Source: Leptolinea sp964420995 (GTDB taxonomy: Bacteria; Chloroflexota; Anaerolineae; Anaerolineales; Anaerolineaceae). Taken from it: a stretch of 64,000 bases of DNA. The notes beneath the pieces were generated by a model that saw only the letters and a list, made by a program, of their open reading frames with translations, was not told where the DNA came from and searched no databases. Positions 46,700 to 55,625 of this stretch are shown here, in pieces; position 1 is the first letter of the stretch; each line of letters opens with the position of its first letter. Made by a program: the position numbers and the translations under genes. The stretch covers positions 62,001-126,000 of the forward strand of contig CAYQUX010000012.1 of the NCBI GenBank assembly GCA_964420995.1, read 5' to 3'.

Positions 46700-47851
46700 A
46701 TGTTATTTTCTCGGGAAATCTTGCAGGAACAGGAAGACAGAAATCTCGCTCCATACGGTATCCGCAGTAAAGAATCCCGCGGACGTGAATTCTCCCAGGA
46801 AGAACCGGAATATCGTACCTGTTTTCAACGTGATCGGGACAGAATCCTGCACACAACAGCCTTCCGTCGATTGGAATATAAGACCCAGGTCTTTTTTAAT
46901 TATGAAGGTGATTATTACCGCACCCGTCTGACGCATACGCTGGAAGTTACCCAGATTGGACGAACTATGGCACGCGCTCTTGGCGCCAACGAAGACCTGG
47001 TTGAGGCGATCTGTCTCGCGCATGATCTTGGTCATCCGCCTTTTGGTCATTCCGGTGAAACCGCCCTGGCCAAACTCATGAAAGACCAGGGAGGATTTGA
47101 CCACAACAAACATTCATTTCGCATTGTTACCAAACTTGAAAAACGATATCCGGATTTTGACGGATTGAACCTCTCCTGGGAAGTACTGGAAGGCATTGTC
47201 AAACACGAAACGGAATATGATATCTCCGATGCCGCGGATTTCAACCCGGATCGGCGCGGCTCATTGGAAGCCCAGATTACCAACGCGGCGGATGAAATGG
47301 CATATACCGCTCATGATCTGGATGACGGGCTACGCTCCGGTATGATCAATGAAGATATGCTTTCCGGTATTGAATTATGGGAGATCCTTTTAAGCACACT
47401 GGGTATTAAGAACGGACACCTGGACGATTTAACCCGGCATCGCTTGATCCGGAAATTAATCGGAATGGAAGTGAGTTCGGTGGTTCACTACACGGCGGAA
47501 AAGTTACGGCAGAGTTCTGTGACCAGCGTGGAAGAGTTGCAAAGCTTGAAGTACAACGTTGTAGGAACAGATGAAGAAATGGTTCAACGGAACCGCCAGT
47601 TGAAAGATTTTCTCTACCATAACCTGTATCGCCATCACCGTGTCATGCGTATGCAGGTTAAAGCGGAAAACACGCTTACCCGAATTTTCACAATGTATAT
47701 CAATGAACCATCTGTCCTGCCCAATCATATCCAACTGTTGATCTCAGAACGTGGATTGTACCGCGCGGTCTGTGACTATGTCGCCGGGATGACAGACCGT
47801 TTTGCTGTGGATGAATATAAACGTCTATTCGATCCCGAAACCCTTCCATAG
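46700..47851 (+). CDS. dgt: dGTPase-family triphosphohydrolase (HD domain)
   Basis: 383 residues. TAFRRLEYKTQVF and the H...HD...D metal site, in RLTHTLEVTQIGRTMA and ICLAHDLGHPPFGHSGE, are diagnostic. It hydrolyses dNTPs, chiefly dGTP, to the nucleoside and triphosphate; the length fits the shorter bacterial type rather than E. coli Dgt. AAGGAGCC precedes the ATG. It follows IPK after 22 bases and may be read through from that operon. Confidence 0.92.
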   Translation: MLFSREILQEQEDRNLAPYGIRSKESRGREFSQEEPEYRTCFQRDRDRILHTTAFRRLEYKTQVFFNYEGDYYRTRLTHTLEVTQIGRTMARALGANEDLVEAICLAHDLGHPPFGHSGETALAKLMKDQGGFDHNKHSFRIVTKLEKRYPDFDGLNLSWEVLEGIVKHETEYDISDAADFNPDRRGSLEAQITNAADEMAYTAHDLDDGLRSGMINEDMLSGIELWEILLSTLGIKNGHLDDLTRHRLIRKLIGMEVSSVVHYTAEKLRQSSVTSVEELQSLKYNVVGTDEEMVQRNRQLKDFLYHNLYRHHRVMRMQVKAENTLTRIFTMYINEPSVLPNHIQLLISERGLYRAVCDYVAGMTDRFAVDEYKRLFDPETLP

Positions 47852-47948
47852 TGTCTGTTCGGCAAGACGGTCGGTTTTCACCAACTTCCATACTCAATTC
47901 GATCTGTTGCGGTAAAATTAGGCCTGCGAAACACAACAGGAGATATTG

Positions 47949-48419
47949 ATGATGGAAGATGTTTCATATTTAACCGCCGAAGGGCTCGCCCGCCTGCAGG
48001 AAGAACTGGATCGCCTTAAAGGACCGGAACGTGATGCGCTTTCCGCGCGATTGCGCGCTGCCATTCAAATGGGCGATCTCTCTGAAAACGCGGACTATAT
48101 CAGCGCCAAGGAAGAACAGGGATTTCTTGAAGGAAAAATTCAGGACCTGGAAAGAACATTACGTAACGTGGTGATCATTGATGAATCCTCTTCCGGACAT
48201 TCTGTGATAAATATCGGCACACATTTCTCCATCCAGGAAGGCAATTATCCGGCGGAAAAATATCAACTGGTGGGTCCGAAAGAAGCTGACCCAAAGAATA
48301 ATCGCATTTCACACGAATCCCCCATTGGAAAAGCGGTTCTGGGTAAAAGCGTTGGCGATTTGGCAACAGCCGACACCCCGGGCGGTTTGATCCAGTTCAA
48401 GATCACTGACATTGAATAA
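47949..48419 (+). CDS. greA: Transcription elongation factor GreA
   Basis: 156 residues. The N-terminal coiled coil opens YLTAEGLARLQEELDRLK, with the acidic tip region around MGDLSENADYISAKEEQ. The C-terminal FKBP-like domain has HESPIGKAVLGKSVGD and FKITDIE. It stimulates transcript cleavage by stalled RNA polymerase. AGGAGAT (47938-47944) could serve ATG 47949 or, at better spacing, ATG 47952; the TTG at 47946 is too close. It ends at a terminator. Confidence 0.97.
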   Translation: MMEDVSYLTAEGLARLQEELDRLKGPERDALSARLRAAIQMGDLSENADYISAKEEQGFLEGKIQDLERTLRNVVIIDESSSGHSVINIGTHFSIQEGNYPAEKYQLVGPKEADPKNNRISHESPIGKAVLGKSVGDLATADTPGGLIQFKITDIE

Positions 48420-48424
48420 AAAAA

Positions 48425-48454
48425 AAGAAGCTGATCCGAAATGGTCAGCTTCTT
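48425..48454. terminator. Bidirectional terminator greA / membrane protein gene
   Basis: Arms AAGAAGCTGA (48425-48434) and TCAGCTTCTT (48445-48454) around a 10-base loop. A long A-run before the left arm gives a strong T-tract on the minus strand, for the gene at 48473; the plus-strand tail is TACTTATATT. Confidence 0.88.
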
Positions 48455-48472
48455 ACTTATATTAATTATGTT

Positions 48473-49627
48473 TTACGCGTTTTTGGGCCAGACAGCTAGC
48501 TCAAGTGTCAGGCGGTCAAAATAACTGTTCGTCGGCATGGCTCCACCGCCGTAGCTGGCATCCACGATACGCGCTTCCATTTGCAGTGATGCGGTTTCCA
48601 GCAAAATGCGCTTTCCAGGTTCGACCAGTTGCGGCTCACCTTTGGCCAGCAGCCGCTGCCGGATGTTCGGATCGTTGAACGCGTGCGTGGACATTAATAC
48701 TTTGGTCACTGTTTGAATGTCATTCTTATCGAACAACCAGACCTCAAACGCGGTCACTTTCTTTGGGTCACCCACCCCGATGGTCTCAGAGATTCCCACA
48801 CCGCATTCACCCAGGAATTCTCCTGTGGGTGCGTCAATGCTGAAAGAGTCATCGTAAAGATCATCACCCAGCATATAAGTTGTCATAAATTGTACAACCG
48901 GTGGTTCCTCGGAGTCCAAGCTGGTGCGCTTTTGGGTTCCATTCATAACCGGTCTGGCAGCGGGTGTTTCCTCTGCAACGTAATCCATATCCTCGCCGGC
49001 GTAACCATCATAACCTTCCGCCGGTTCCTCAGCTTCCGATTCGCCTTTCTTTCGCTTTAATAACAGGAAAACCAGCAAGCCGCCCACCACCAGGGTCAGC
49101 AAACACATCACGCCAAGGAGGATTGGCAGACTGGACAGCCCGCTTGTGGTTTTTACCGGTGTGGTCTCCGTTTCATCCACAGGGAGTAGAGTTTCCTCTG
49201 CCTGGTCTTTTGCCGCTTCTTCTGATTTTGGTTGTTCGGCTTTTCCCTTGTTCTCCGCCTCTGGATTCGTATCCTCATTCACGACCGGGATGGGTGCCTG
49301 TACAAGCAGGGCCATTTGTTCAATTTCGTTCGGGTCCGTTGAACCAGGTGCAGCGGCCAGGGCTTTTAATGTAGACTGGTTGGAGGATCCAAGTTCTGAC
49401 CATCGTTTAATGGCAAGAGATTCATCCTCATTGCGTTTGAATGAATCGATCATCATACGGAGATAATCCACCTGTAAATCACTGCGCAGGTGTTGTGGAG
49501 ACGCGTCCGTCCACTGGACAGGCCACACCATCCATCCCATGATGGGAAGGCCAACGATTAATCCTGCCAGGAAACCGGCAATGCCTGTGTATAGAGGGTT
49601 TTTCAGCCACTCAAGTATTTTTTCCAT
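48473..49627 (-). CDS. Membrane protein of unknown function with two membrane anchors
   Basis: 384 residues. The first membrane segment is at ~14-36 (TGIAGFLAGLIVGLPIMGW). Then comes a ~130-residue outside region starting VQWTDASPQHLRSDLQVDYLRMMIDSF and running into an acidic E/K/A/P-rich linker. The second segment is at ~168-192 (LPILLGVMCLLTLVVGGLLVFLLL). The cytoplasmic part has another acidic linker and a folded ~130-residue domain (FMTTYMLGDDLYDDSFSID, ECGVGISETIGVGDPKKVTAFEVWLFDKND). I do not recognise the family. GTAGGAG precedes the ATG. It follows topA on the same strand, 91 bases on, and ends at its own terminator. Confidence 0.75.
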   Translation of the reverse strand: MEKILEWLKNPLYTGIAGFLAGLIVGLPIMGWMVWPVQWTDASPQHLRSDLQVDYLRMMIDSFKRNEDESLAIKRWSELGSSNQSTLKALAAAPGSTDPNEIEQMALLVQAPIPVVNEDTNPEAENKGKAEQPKSEEAAKDQAEETLLPVDETETTPVKTTSGLSSLPILLGVMCLLTLVVGGLLVFLLLKRKKGESEAEEPAEGYDGYAGEDMDYVAEETPAARPVMNGTQKRTSLDSEEPPVVQFMTTYMLGDDLYDDSFSIDAPTGEFLGECGVGISETIGVGDPKKVTAFEVWLFDKNDIQTVTKVLMSTHAFNDPNIRQRLLAKGEPQLVEPGKRILLETASLQMEARIVDASYGGGAMPTNSYFDRLTLELAVWPKNA

Positions 49628-49718
49628 CCGATCACACTCCTACTTCGAGGGTTGCAGATAATCAGCCCGCCCTGACATCGCTTCAAGCAGGGGGAGCGTG
49701 TAAAGGATGGTGCAATAA

Positions 49719-52097
49719 CTATGCCTGGTCTGTTTTACCCTCAGTCACCTGTTCTTGAAGGAACGTCTCATTGCATTGCAGGCATTGAAATTCGCGTTTG
49801 TTGGCAACCACCAGTAATCCACCGCATTTTGGACACGGGAATGGAACCGGTTTTTTCCACGAAACAAACTGGCAGTTCGGGTAATTGGCGCAACCATAGA
49901 AGAAACGGCCTTTGCGGGATTTACGTTCCACCAGGTCGCCTCCGTCTTCCGGACAGGTCACCCCGATCTTTTCCAGGAATGGTTCGGTATGCTTGCAGGT
50001 TGGGTATGTGCTGCAGGAAATGAATTTCCCATAGCGACCCCAGCGAATGACCAGATCATTGCCGCAAACAGGGCAAGGACGGTCGATCTTTTCAGGTTCG
50101 GCTTTGACTTCCGGCATTTCCTTGCGCGCGCGTTCCACTTCAACTTCAAAACCGGTGTAGAACTCACGGATGGCATCCACCCAGCGCATTTCATTTGAGG
50201 CGATGCGGTCCAGATTGGTTTCCATTCCGGCAGTGAATTGCACATCCACCACATCCGGGAAGTGTTCGACCAGCAAATCTGTTACCAGAATACCGGTGTC
50301 TGTGGGGAAAAGACGCTTGTTCTCACGGGTTACATAGCCGCGTTGTTGAATGGTCGAGATGATTGGCGCGTACGTCGAAGGTCTTCCGATACCGTTCTCT
50401 TCCAATGCTGCCACCAGTGACGCCTCCGTGTAACGGGGCGGCGGCTGGGTGAAATGCTGTTCTGGAATAAGCCGGTTCAGATGTTGTTTCTGGTCTTCTT
50501 CCAGACCGGCAGGAACCTTCTGGTTTTCTTCTTCGTCACGGTCTTCGTTTTTTGATTCTTCGTACACTACCAGAAATCCTGGAAATTTCAACGTCTGGCC
50601 GGAAGTACGGAAAACATAGACATGCAGATCGGTCTTTCCAGTAATATCCACGGTGACCGTATCATAGACGGCTTCTTCCATCTGGGAGGAAACAAAGCGT
50701 AGCCAGATCAGTTGATAGAGTTTGAACTGTTCAGGTGTCAGGTCTTCTTTCAAATCATCCGGTCTGCGCAGAACCGAGGTTGGCCGAATAGCTTCGTGAG
50801 CTTCCTGTGCCCCAATGGCTCGGGTTTTGTATTGTGGTGGGGTGGCCGGCAAAAAATCACCGCCGTATTGTTCCGTAATGAATTTGCGTACTTCATTTTG
50901 CGCCATTTCCGAAACATTTGTTGAGTCAGTACGCATATAGGTGATTAAACCTACCGTTCCAGCCCCGCGAATGGAGACTCCTTCATAAAGCTGCTGGGCT
51001 ACCGCCATTGTCCGGCGGGCGGTAAAACCTAACTTTCTTGAAGCTTCTTGTTGAAGTGTGCTGGTGGTAAAAGGAGGGGCGGGTTTACGCCGACGTTCAC
51101 TCTTTTTGATCTTTGTTATTACATAAGCCGCTTTTTCCATATCGCGGCACAGGTTGTTCACCGTCGTTTCTTCCGGCAGCACCGGTTCCTGATCGTCCAT
51201 GCGGTAGAAACGCGACAGATATTTTACGCGTGAGCCCTCAGGGGTAAATTCGGCGCCGATGGTCCAGTATTCTTCTGGTTTAAAGGCTTCAATTTCACGT
51301 TCACGTTCAACGATCAAACGCAAAGCCACAGACTGCACCCGGCCGGCGGACAGCCGTCCGCGCACTTTTTCCCATAACAGAGGGGTAAGGCTGTATCCGA
51401 CCAGACGATCCAGGATGCGGCGAGCCTGTTGCGCGTCAACCAGGCTATTGTCGATCGAGCGCGGGTGGGCAAATGCCTCTGCAATAGCCGGTTCGGTGAT
51501 CTCGTGGAATACTACCCGCTTCGAAATTTCCGGATTCATATCCGTTGATTCAAGCAGATGCCAGGCAATTGCTTCACCTTCACGATCAGGGTCAGTCGCC
51601 AGGTAAATTTCATCCGCGTTGTGGGCGAGAACTTTCAATTCTTTGACAACCTGTTTCTTCTCGTTGGGAACACGGTATTTCGGCGTAAAGTCATGCTCCA
51701 CGTCCACAGAGAGGCTGGAACGTAGCAGGTCGCGTACGTGACCTATGGATGCCCTGACGGTATAACCATGGCCCAGAAAACGGCCGATCGTTCTGGCCTT
51801 TGCCGGAGATTCAACAATAACCAGTTTACCCACATGTTTTTCGGGTTCCGCCGCGGATTTCTTTGAACTCTTTCGACCGGCCAGTGTTTTCTTTTCAGAC
51901 TTATCCGCCCGGGGTTTGCGCGGGGCTTTCTCAGGTTTTTCAAGGCCGGCGTGAGCTTCTGTCATCCCCATGCGAGCCAGCTTTGTTCCACACACGGAAC
52001 ATGTCCCTCTTGTTATGGGAGTACCAGTAACAGTAAAACCAGCTTCCGGATTTTGAATTTCTCTTTTTTCTTTACAACGTACGCAATAGGCTTCCAA
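49719..52097 (-). CDS. topA: DNA topoisomerase I with N-terminal DUF5679 zinc ribbon
   Basis: 792 residues from TTG 52097. Type IA: Toprim VIVESPAKARTIGRFLGHGY and ATDPDREGEAIAWHL, and the catalytic tyrosine in GLITYMRTDSTNVS. Three C-terminal zinc ribbons (CPVCGNDL, CPEDGGDL, CPKCGGLL) follow. Unusually, residues ~1-45 are another ribbon (AYCVRCKEKREIQNPE and GTCSVCGTKLARMG) matching DUF5679, joined by a ~50-residue lysine-rich linker to Toprim. TTG 52097 has GGAG nine bases ahead; TTG 52112 is in frame but has no site. It relaxes negative supercoils. dprA lies upstream, with manC between them. Confidence 0.95.
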   Translation of the reverse strand: MEAYCVRCKEKREIQNPEAGFTVTGTPITRGTCSVCGTKLARMGMTEAHAGLEKPEKAPRKPRADKSEKKTLAGRKSSKKSAAEPEKHVGKLVIVESPAKARTIGRFLGHGYTVRASIGHVRDLLRSSLSVDVEHDFTPKYRVPNEKKQVVKELKVLAHNADEIYLATDPDREGEAIAWHLLESTDMNPEISKRVVFHEITEPAIAEAFAHPRSIDNSLVDAQQARRILDRLVGYSLTPLLWEKVRGRLSAGRVQSVALRLIVEREREIEAFKPEEYWTIGAEFTPEGSRVKYLSRFYRMDDQEPVLPEETTVNNLCRDMEKAAYVITKIKKSERRRKPAPPFTTSTLQQEASRKLGFTARRTMAVAQQLYEGVSIRGAGTVGLITYMRTDSTNVSEMAQNEVRKFITEQYGGDFLPATPPQYKTRAIGAQEAHEAIRPTSVLRRPDDLKEDLTPEQFKLYQLIWLRFVSSQMEEAVYDTVTVDITGKTDLHVYVFRTSGQTLKFPGFLVVYEESKNEDRDEEENQKVPAGLEEDQKQHLNRLIPEQHFTQPPPRYTEASLVAALEENGIGRPSTYAPIISTIQQRGYVTRENKRLFPTDTGILVTDLLVEHFPDVVDVQFTAGMETNLDRIASNEMRWVDAIREFYTGFEVEVERARKEMPEVKAEPEKIDRPCPVCGNDLVIRWGRYGKFISCSTYPTCKHTEPFLEKIGVTCPEDGGDLVERKSRKGRFFYGCANYPNCQFVSWKKPVPFPCPKCGGLLVVANKREFQCLQCNETFLQEQVTEGKTDQA

Positions 52098-52112
52098 GTA
52101 TGCCAACTCCAA

Positions 52113-53207
52113 TCACAATAACTCTTGTTTCCCGTTTTTCTTCAGGAAATCAACGATTTGTTTCACTTTTTGTGTTTCCGATTTCTTGCAGACCAACAGA
52201 GCATCTGGTGTATCCACAATGACTACGTCTTCAATACCAATGGTTGTGATGAACTTCTTCCCTTTGTTCTCACTGATAATCAATGAGCCGGAAGTATCCT
52301 GCAAAAAGGCATCTTCCGCAAGGGTAATATTCCCCAGCTCATCCGGTGCCATGACATCGAACAAAGAGTCCCAACTACCGACGTCGTTCCAGCCCAGATT
52401 CTTTGCCGGAATAACGGCAACACGGGAGGCTTTTTCCATAATACCATAGTCAATTGTCTCGGGTTGTATCTCAGGCCATTTTGAATAAAGTACGGTCTGC
52501 CTGGATTCGCCAGTCCAGGCATTTTGTATGTCGGATATCTTTGAGTACAACTCCGGCATCAAGATGGAAATCTCGTCCAGAATCCGATCAACCCGCCAGA
52601 AGAACATGCCGGAATTCCAGTCATGGTCTCCGCGTTCAATAAATTCCTGCGCCTGATCTGCGCCAGGTTTCTCTTTAAATTTCAATACTTTGTAATACGG
52701 AAGTCCGTCGAATTCACCCAACTGGTCTCCACGCTGAATGTACCCGTATCCGGTGGAAGGGAATAATGGCTCAATTCCCAGCGTAACCAGGTATCCTTCC
52801 TGCGCCACCTTCATCCCCGAGGTGATCAGCCGATGGAAGTGATCAACGTTCTGAATAAAATGATCAGCCGTCAATACAACCATAACCCCCTGTGGGTCTA
52901 TCAATTGTATGGCCTGGGCAGCCAGGGCAACCACTGACGCCGTGCCCCGCGGCATGGGTTCGATCAGGAAATTTTCCCAGGGTACCTCCGGTTTCTGCCG
53001 GCTCAGTTCCCTTGCCTGTTCTTCCACGGTCACGATAAAAATCTGTTCGGGTGATAGCAAACCGCGCAATCGATCAACGGCAACCTGGAACAAAGTCCGA
53101 TCGCCGGTTAATGTCAACATTTGTTTAGGCCGGCTGCGGCGGGACAACGGCCATAAACGCGTCCCTCCTCCGCCAGCCATGATCACTGCATATAAATGGT
53201 CAATCAT
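52113..53207 (-). CDS. manC: Mannose-1-phosphate guanylyltransferase
   Basis: 364 residues, nucleotidyltransferase domain only with no isomerase fused. The nucleotide-binding opening VIMAGGGGTRLWPLSRRSRPKQ is typical, followed by LIEPMPRGTASVVALA, LTADHFI, NSGMFFWRVD and NLGWNDVGSWDSLF. It makes GDP-mannose from Man-1-P and GTP, a donor for glycans and polyprenyl-phosphate mannose. It overlaps the dprA stop by eight bases. Its place between dprA and topA is unusual. Confidence 0.92.
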   Translation of the reverse strand: MIDHLYAVIMAGGGGTRLWPLSRRSRPKQMLTLTGDRTLFQVAVDRLRGLLSPEQIFIVTVEEQARELSRQKPEVPWENFLIEPMPRGTASVVALAAQAIQLIDPQGVMVVLTADHFIQNVDHFHRLITSGMKVAQEGYLVTLGIEPLFPSTGYGYIQRGDQLGEFDGLPYYKVLKFKEKPGADQAQEFIERGDHDWNSGMFFWRVDRILDEISILMPELYSKISDIQNAWTGESRQTVLYSKWPEIQPETIDYGIMEKASRVAVIPAKNLGWNDVGSWDSLFDVMAPDELGNITLAEDAFLQDTSGSLIISENKGKKFITTIGIEDVVIVDTPDALLVCKKSETQKVKQIVDFLKKNGKQELL

Positions 53208-54318
53208 GTTTTTCTGCCTGATATAAAATGGATTTTTCTTTTACCAGTATATAGTTCATTCCGCCAACCTGCCTGACAAGCCCTTTCAATTCCATCATCG
53301 TAAGGGTGGCGGTTAGCGTATCCATGCCTAATCCGCAATTGCTACCCAGGTCATCAATATGGACAGGTTCATATCCCAGAACATTCAATAATTGTTGCTC
53401 CAACGGGTCCGCCGGAAGATCAAGGCGCGCCTGTCGGTATTCCTGCACCTGTTCGATATTGAGAGCGTCAAGAACATCCTTTACATCCAGCAACGGCCGG
53501 GCGCCCTGATGGATCAGCCTGTTGGTGCCCTTCGATTGGTTCGCGTAAATGCTGCCAGGCAGGGCAAACACATCCCTACCCTGTTCCGCCGCAAATGTTG
53601 AGGTGATCAATGCGCCGCTGGTTTCACCAGCTTCAATGACCACAACCACCCTAGATAGACCCGAAATGATCCGATTACGTGGGGGAAAATTATTGCTTTC
53701 CGGCGGGGTTCCCGGAGGGTAATCACTGATGACTGCGCCGTTTTTCGCGATATCCTCTGCCAGCTTGCGATGTTCCGGCGGGTAAATACGATCAACACCA
53801 CTGCCCAATACAGCAAGTGTCCTCCCGCCATGTTTCAACGTAGCTTGGTGGGCCGAGGCATCGACACCACGCGCCAGCCCACTCACCACCGTCACCCCAT
53901 GGTGTGCCAGCAACTCAGATAGCTCTTCCGTTACCTGCCGGCCGTAACCGGTCATCCGCCGGGTGCCCACAATGGCAACAGCCCATTCATCCTGAAGGGT
54001 GATTTCTCCCAATAAATAAAGCACCGGTGGCGGCTGGTCAATTTCTTTGAGCCGTCGCGGGTAGTTCTCATCATCCCAGGTCAAAACCTGTATGCCAGCT
54101 TTTTGGATATTTGATTCGATCCTCTCCAGGTCTATCTGGCTGCGTACCTGAAGAAAATTATCGACAATTCGTTGATTCAAACCGGCCTCAAGTAACCGGT
54201 TTGGAGAGGCGTTCCACGCTTCCTGCATGGATGCAAACGTATTCAACAATCCGCGAAAACGGACTGCGCCAATTCCCCTTACATACGTAAATCCAATCCA
54301 GTAAAGCCGGTCATCCAT
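53200..54318 (-). CDS. dprA: DNA-processing protein DprA
   Basis: 372 residues from ATG 54318, which lies ten bases after the rimM stop; the frame opens 60 bases earlier inside rimM but without support. The N-terminal helical part (YWIGFTYVRGIGAVRFRGLL) is followed by the Rossmann-like core: IVGTRRMTGYGRQ, VVSGLARGVDASAHQATL, VLGSGVDRIYPPEH, GALITSTFAAEQGRDVFALPG. A C-terminal winged-helix-like part (~310-372) ends the chain. It loads RecA onto incoming single-stranded DNA in transformation. The dprA-topA neighbourhood is common in bacteria. Confidence 0.94.
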   Translation of the reverse strand: MDDRLYWIGFTYVRGIGAVRFRGLLNTFASMQEAWNASPNRLLEAGLNQRIVDNFLQVRSQIDLERIESNIQKAGIQVLTWDDENYPRRLKEIDQPPPVLYLLGEITLQDEWAVAIVGTRRMTGYGRQVTEELSELLAHHGVTVVSGLARGVDASAHQATLKHGGRTLAVLGSGVDRIYPPEHRKLAEDIAKNGAVISDYPPGTPPESNNFPPRNRIISGLSRVVVVIEAGETSGALITSTFAAEQGRDVFALPGSIYANQSKGTNRLIHQGARPLLDVKDVLDALNIEQVQEYRQARLDLPADPLEQQLLNVLGYEPVHIDDLGSNCGLGMDTLTATLTMMELKGLVRQVGGMNYILVKEKSILYQAEKHD

Positions 54319-54328
54319 ACCGCTCGTG

Positions 54329-54880
54329 TCACTCCCACTCAGGCGGTTTTGCCAGCACACGTCCCAACTCAACGTCAATGTTGAGAATTACAGAGTCAAT
54401 AACAGGAAGAAGAGTCTCCTTCCCGTCTTTATCAACCACAACAAATACATCATTGGCGCCGGTTTCCAAAATTTCCTTGATGGTGCCGATCAGACTGTTA
54501 TCCCCGGTTACCACCGGCAATCCGATCAGTTGATGATGATAAAACCGGCCTTTGTCCAATACCGGCAGGTCGCTGACTTTAACAAACACCTGCAGGTTGG
54601 TCAATTCCGCGACTTCCTCACGGTTCCGGATTCCTTCTATTGTTACCAGCAGCCGGTCATTGAATGGCCGGGTTCCGGTAATCTTGCGGGGAATGTAGTG
54701 AGACCCCAGATATACGATCTTCCCCGGGCGAATTCGTTCAGGAAAATCCGTTTCAATTCCAAGGACGATCTCACCGGCAACACCGTGAGCACGTTGAAAC
54801 TTGCCAATCAATACATATTCAGGCTCACCCTTTTGGGGCGAGCCTGTTTTGCCTGCTCGGTTTGTTTTTCTATTCATCAT
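54329..54880 (-). CDS. rimM: Ribosome maturation factor RimM
   Basis: 183 residues. YVLIGKFQRAHGVAGEIVLGI is the RimM N-terminal domain mark. The PRC-barrel part follows (YHHQLIGLPVVTGDNSLIGTIKEILETGANDVFVV) with the usual end LLPVIDSVILNIDVELGRV. It assists 30S head assembly by binding S19. It lies eight bases after the KH-protein gene. The usual next gene, trmD, is absent; dprA follows. Confidence 0.94.
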   Translation of the reverse strand: MMNRKTNRAGKTGSPQKGEPEYVLIGKFQRAHGVAGEIVLGIETDFPERIRPGKIVYLGSHYIPRKITGTRPFNDRLLVTIEGIRNREEVAELTNLQVFVKVSDLPVLDKGRFYHHQLIGLPVVTGDNSLIGTIKEILETGANDVFVVVDKDGKETLLPVIDSVILNIDVELGRVLAKPPEWE

Positions 54881-54888
54881 GAACCAGG

Positions 54889-55125
54889 TTAGCGCGGTTC
54901 GATCACATCCAGAGATGCCTGCTTGCCTTCACGGGCGGCAGATACTCTGAGAAGAATGCGCATGGCATTGGCGACACGACCGCTTTTCCCGATTACCCGT
55001 CCCATATCTTCCTTGGCGACATGCAACTCAAGACGGACTTTACCGCCTACCCGATCTTGAGTTACCTTCACCTGGTTGGGATCGTCAACCAGAGATTTGG
55101 CTATGTAATCAATCAATTCTTTCAT
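54889..55125 (-). CDS. khpA: KH-domain RNA-binding protein KhpA
   Basis: 78 residues, the usual size. MKELIDYIAKSLVDDP opens the chain, and the KH loop is GRVIGKSGRVANAMRILLR. KhpA-type proteins bind RNA and, with KhpB, influence cell growth and division. The rpsP-khpA-rimM order is conserved widely, which supports the call. Confidence 0.93.
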   Translation of the reverse strand: MKELIDYIAKSLVDDPNQVKVTQDRVGGKVRLELHVAKEDMGRVIGKSGRVANAMRILLRVSAAREGKQASLDVIEPR

Positions 55126-55176
55126 GGTCTCCCCACGACTTTCAGATATGATCCTGGATGAGACCTGCCAGAGGAA

Positions 55177-55524
55177 CTAGGCAGCCTTCCGGGTTTTTGT
55201 GCTGATGTGCCGAGATTCTGCAGCGGCTTTAGCTTCAGCCAATAGAGTTTCCACAGGTTCCCCGGCTTTCAGGCGGGTGAATCGGGCTGACAGGCCAACG
55301 CTGTTGAACAACTTGACAACGGACTCACTGGGCTGGGCGCCTTTCTGCATCCAATCGTAGACACGGTCTTCTTTAATATTCAACGTGAAAGGTTCAGTGC
55401 GCGGATTGTAGAAACCCAGGATTTCAATAAAACGACCATCGCGGGGGGCTTCTTTGTCAGCAACAACAACCCGGTAACTTGCCTGGCCCTTCAGGCCTGT
55501 ACGGCGTAAACGAATGCGAACCAT
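55177..55524 (-). CDS. rpsP: 30S ribosomal protein S16
   Basis: 115 residues. MVRIRLRRTGLKGQASYRVVVAD and RDGRFIEILGFYNPR are diagnostic, followed by the WMQKGAQPSESVVKLF block. The C-terminal ~30 residues are an alanine/lysine-rich tail. AAGGAGA lies before the ATG. It sits about 100 bases after ffh; that gap holds no clear promoter or terminator. Confidence 0.97.
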   Translation of the reverse strand: MVRIRLRRTGLKGQASYRVVVADKEAPRDGRFIEILGFYNPRTEPFTLNIKEDRVYDWMQKGAQPSESVVKLFNSVGLSARFTRLKAGEPVETLLAEAKAAAESRHISTKTRKAA

Positions 55525-55625
55525 CGAAAAAATCTCCTTATTCGGAACATGAAAGGTATGTCAGGTTTGTGGAGTGTGATAATCTCGGGTGAGGAGCGCT
55601 GAAGGGGCGCAACCGATATATATCA

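Noticed and set aside
55525..55625. Ribosomal-protein leader or SRP RNA between ffh and rpsP
   Set aside because: A few short complementary G/C stretches exist, but no convincing fold or SRP core was seen.
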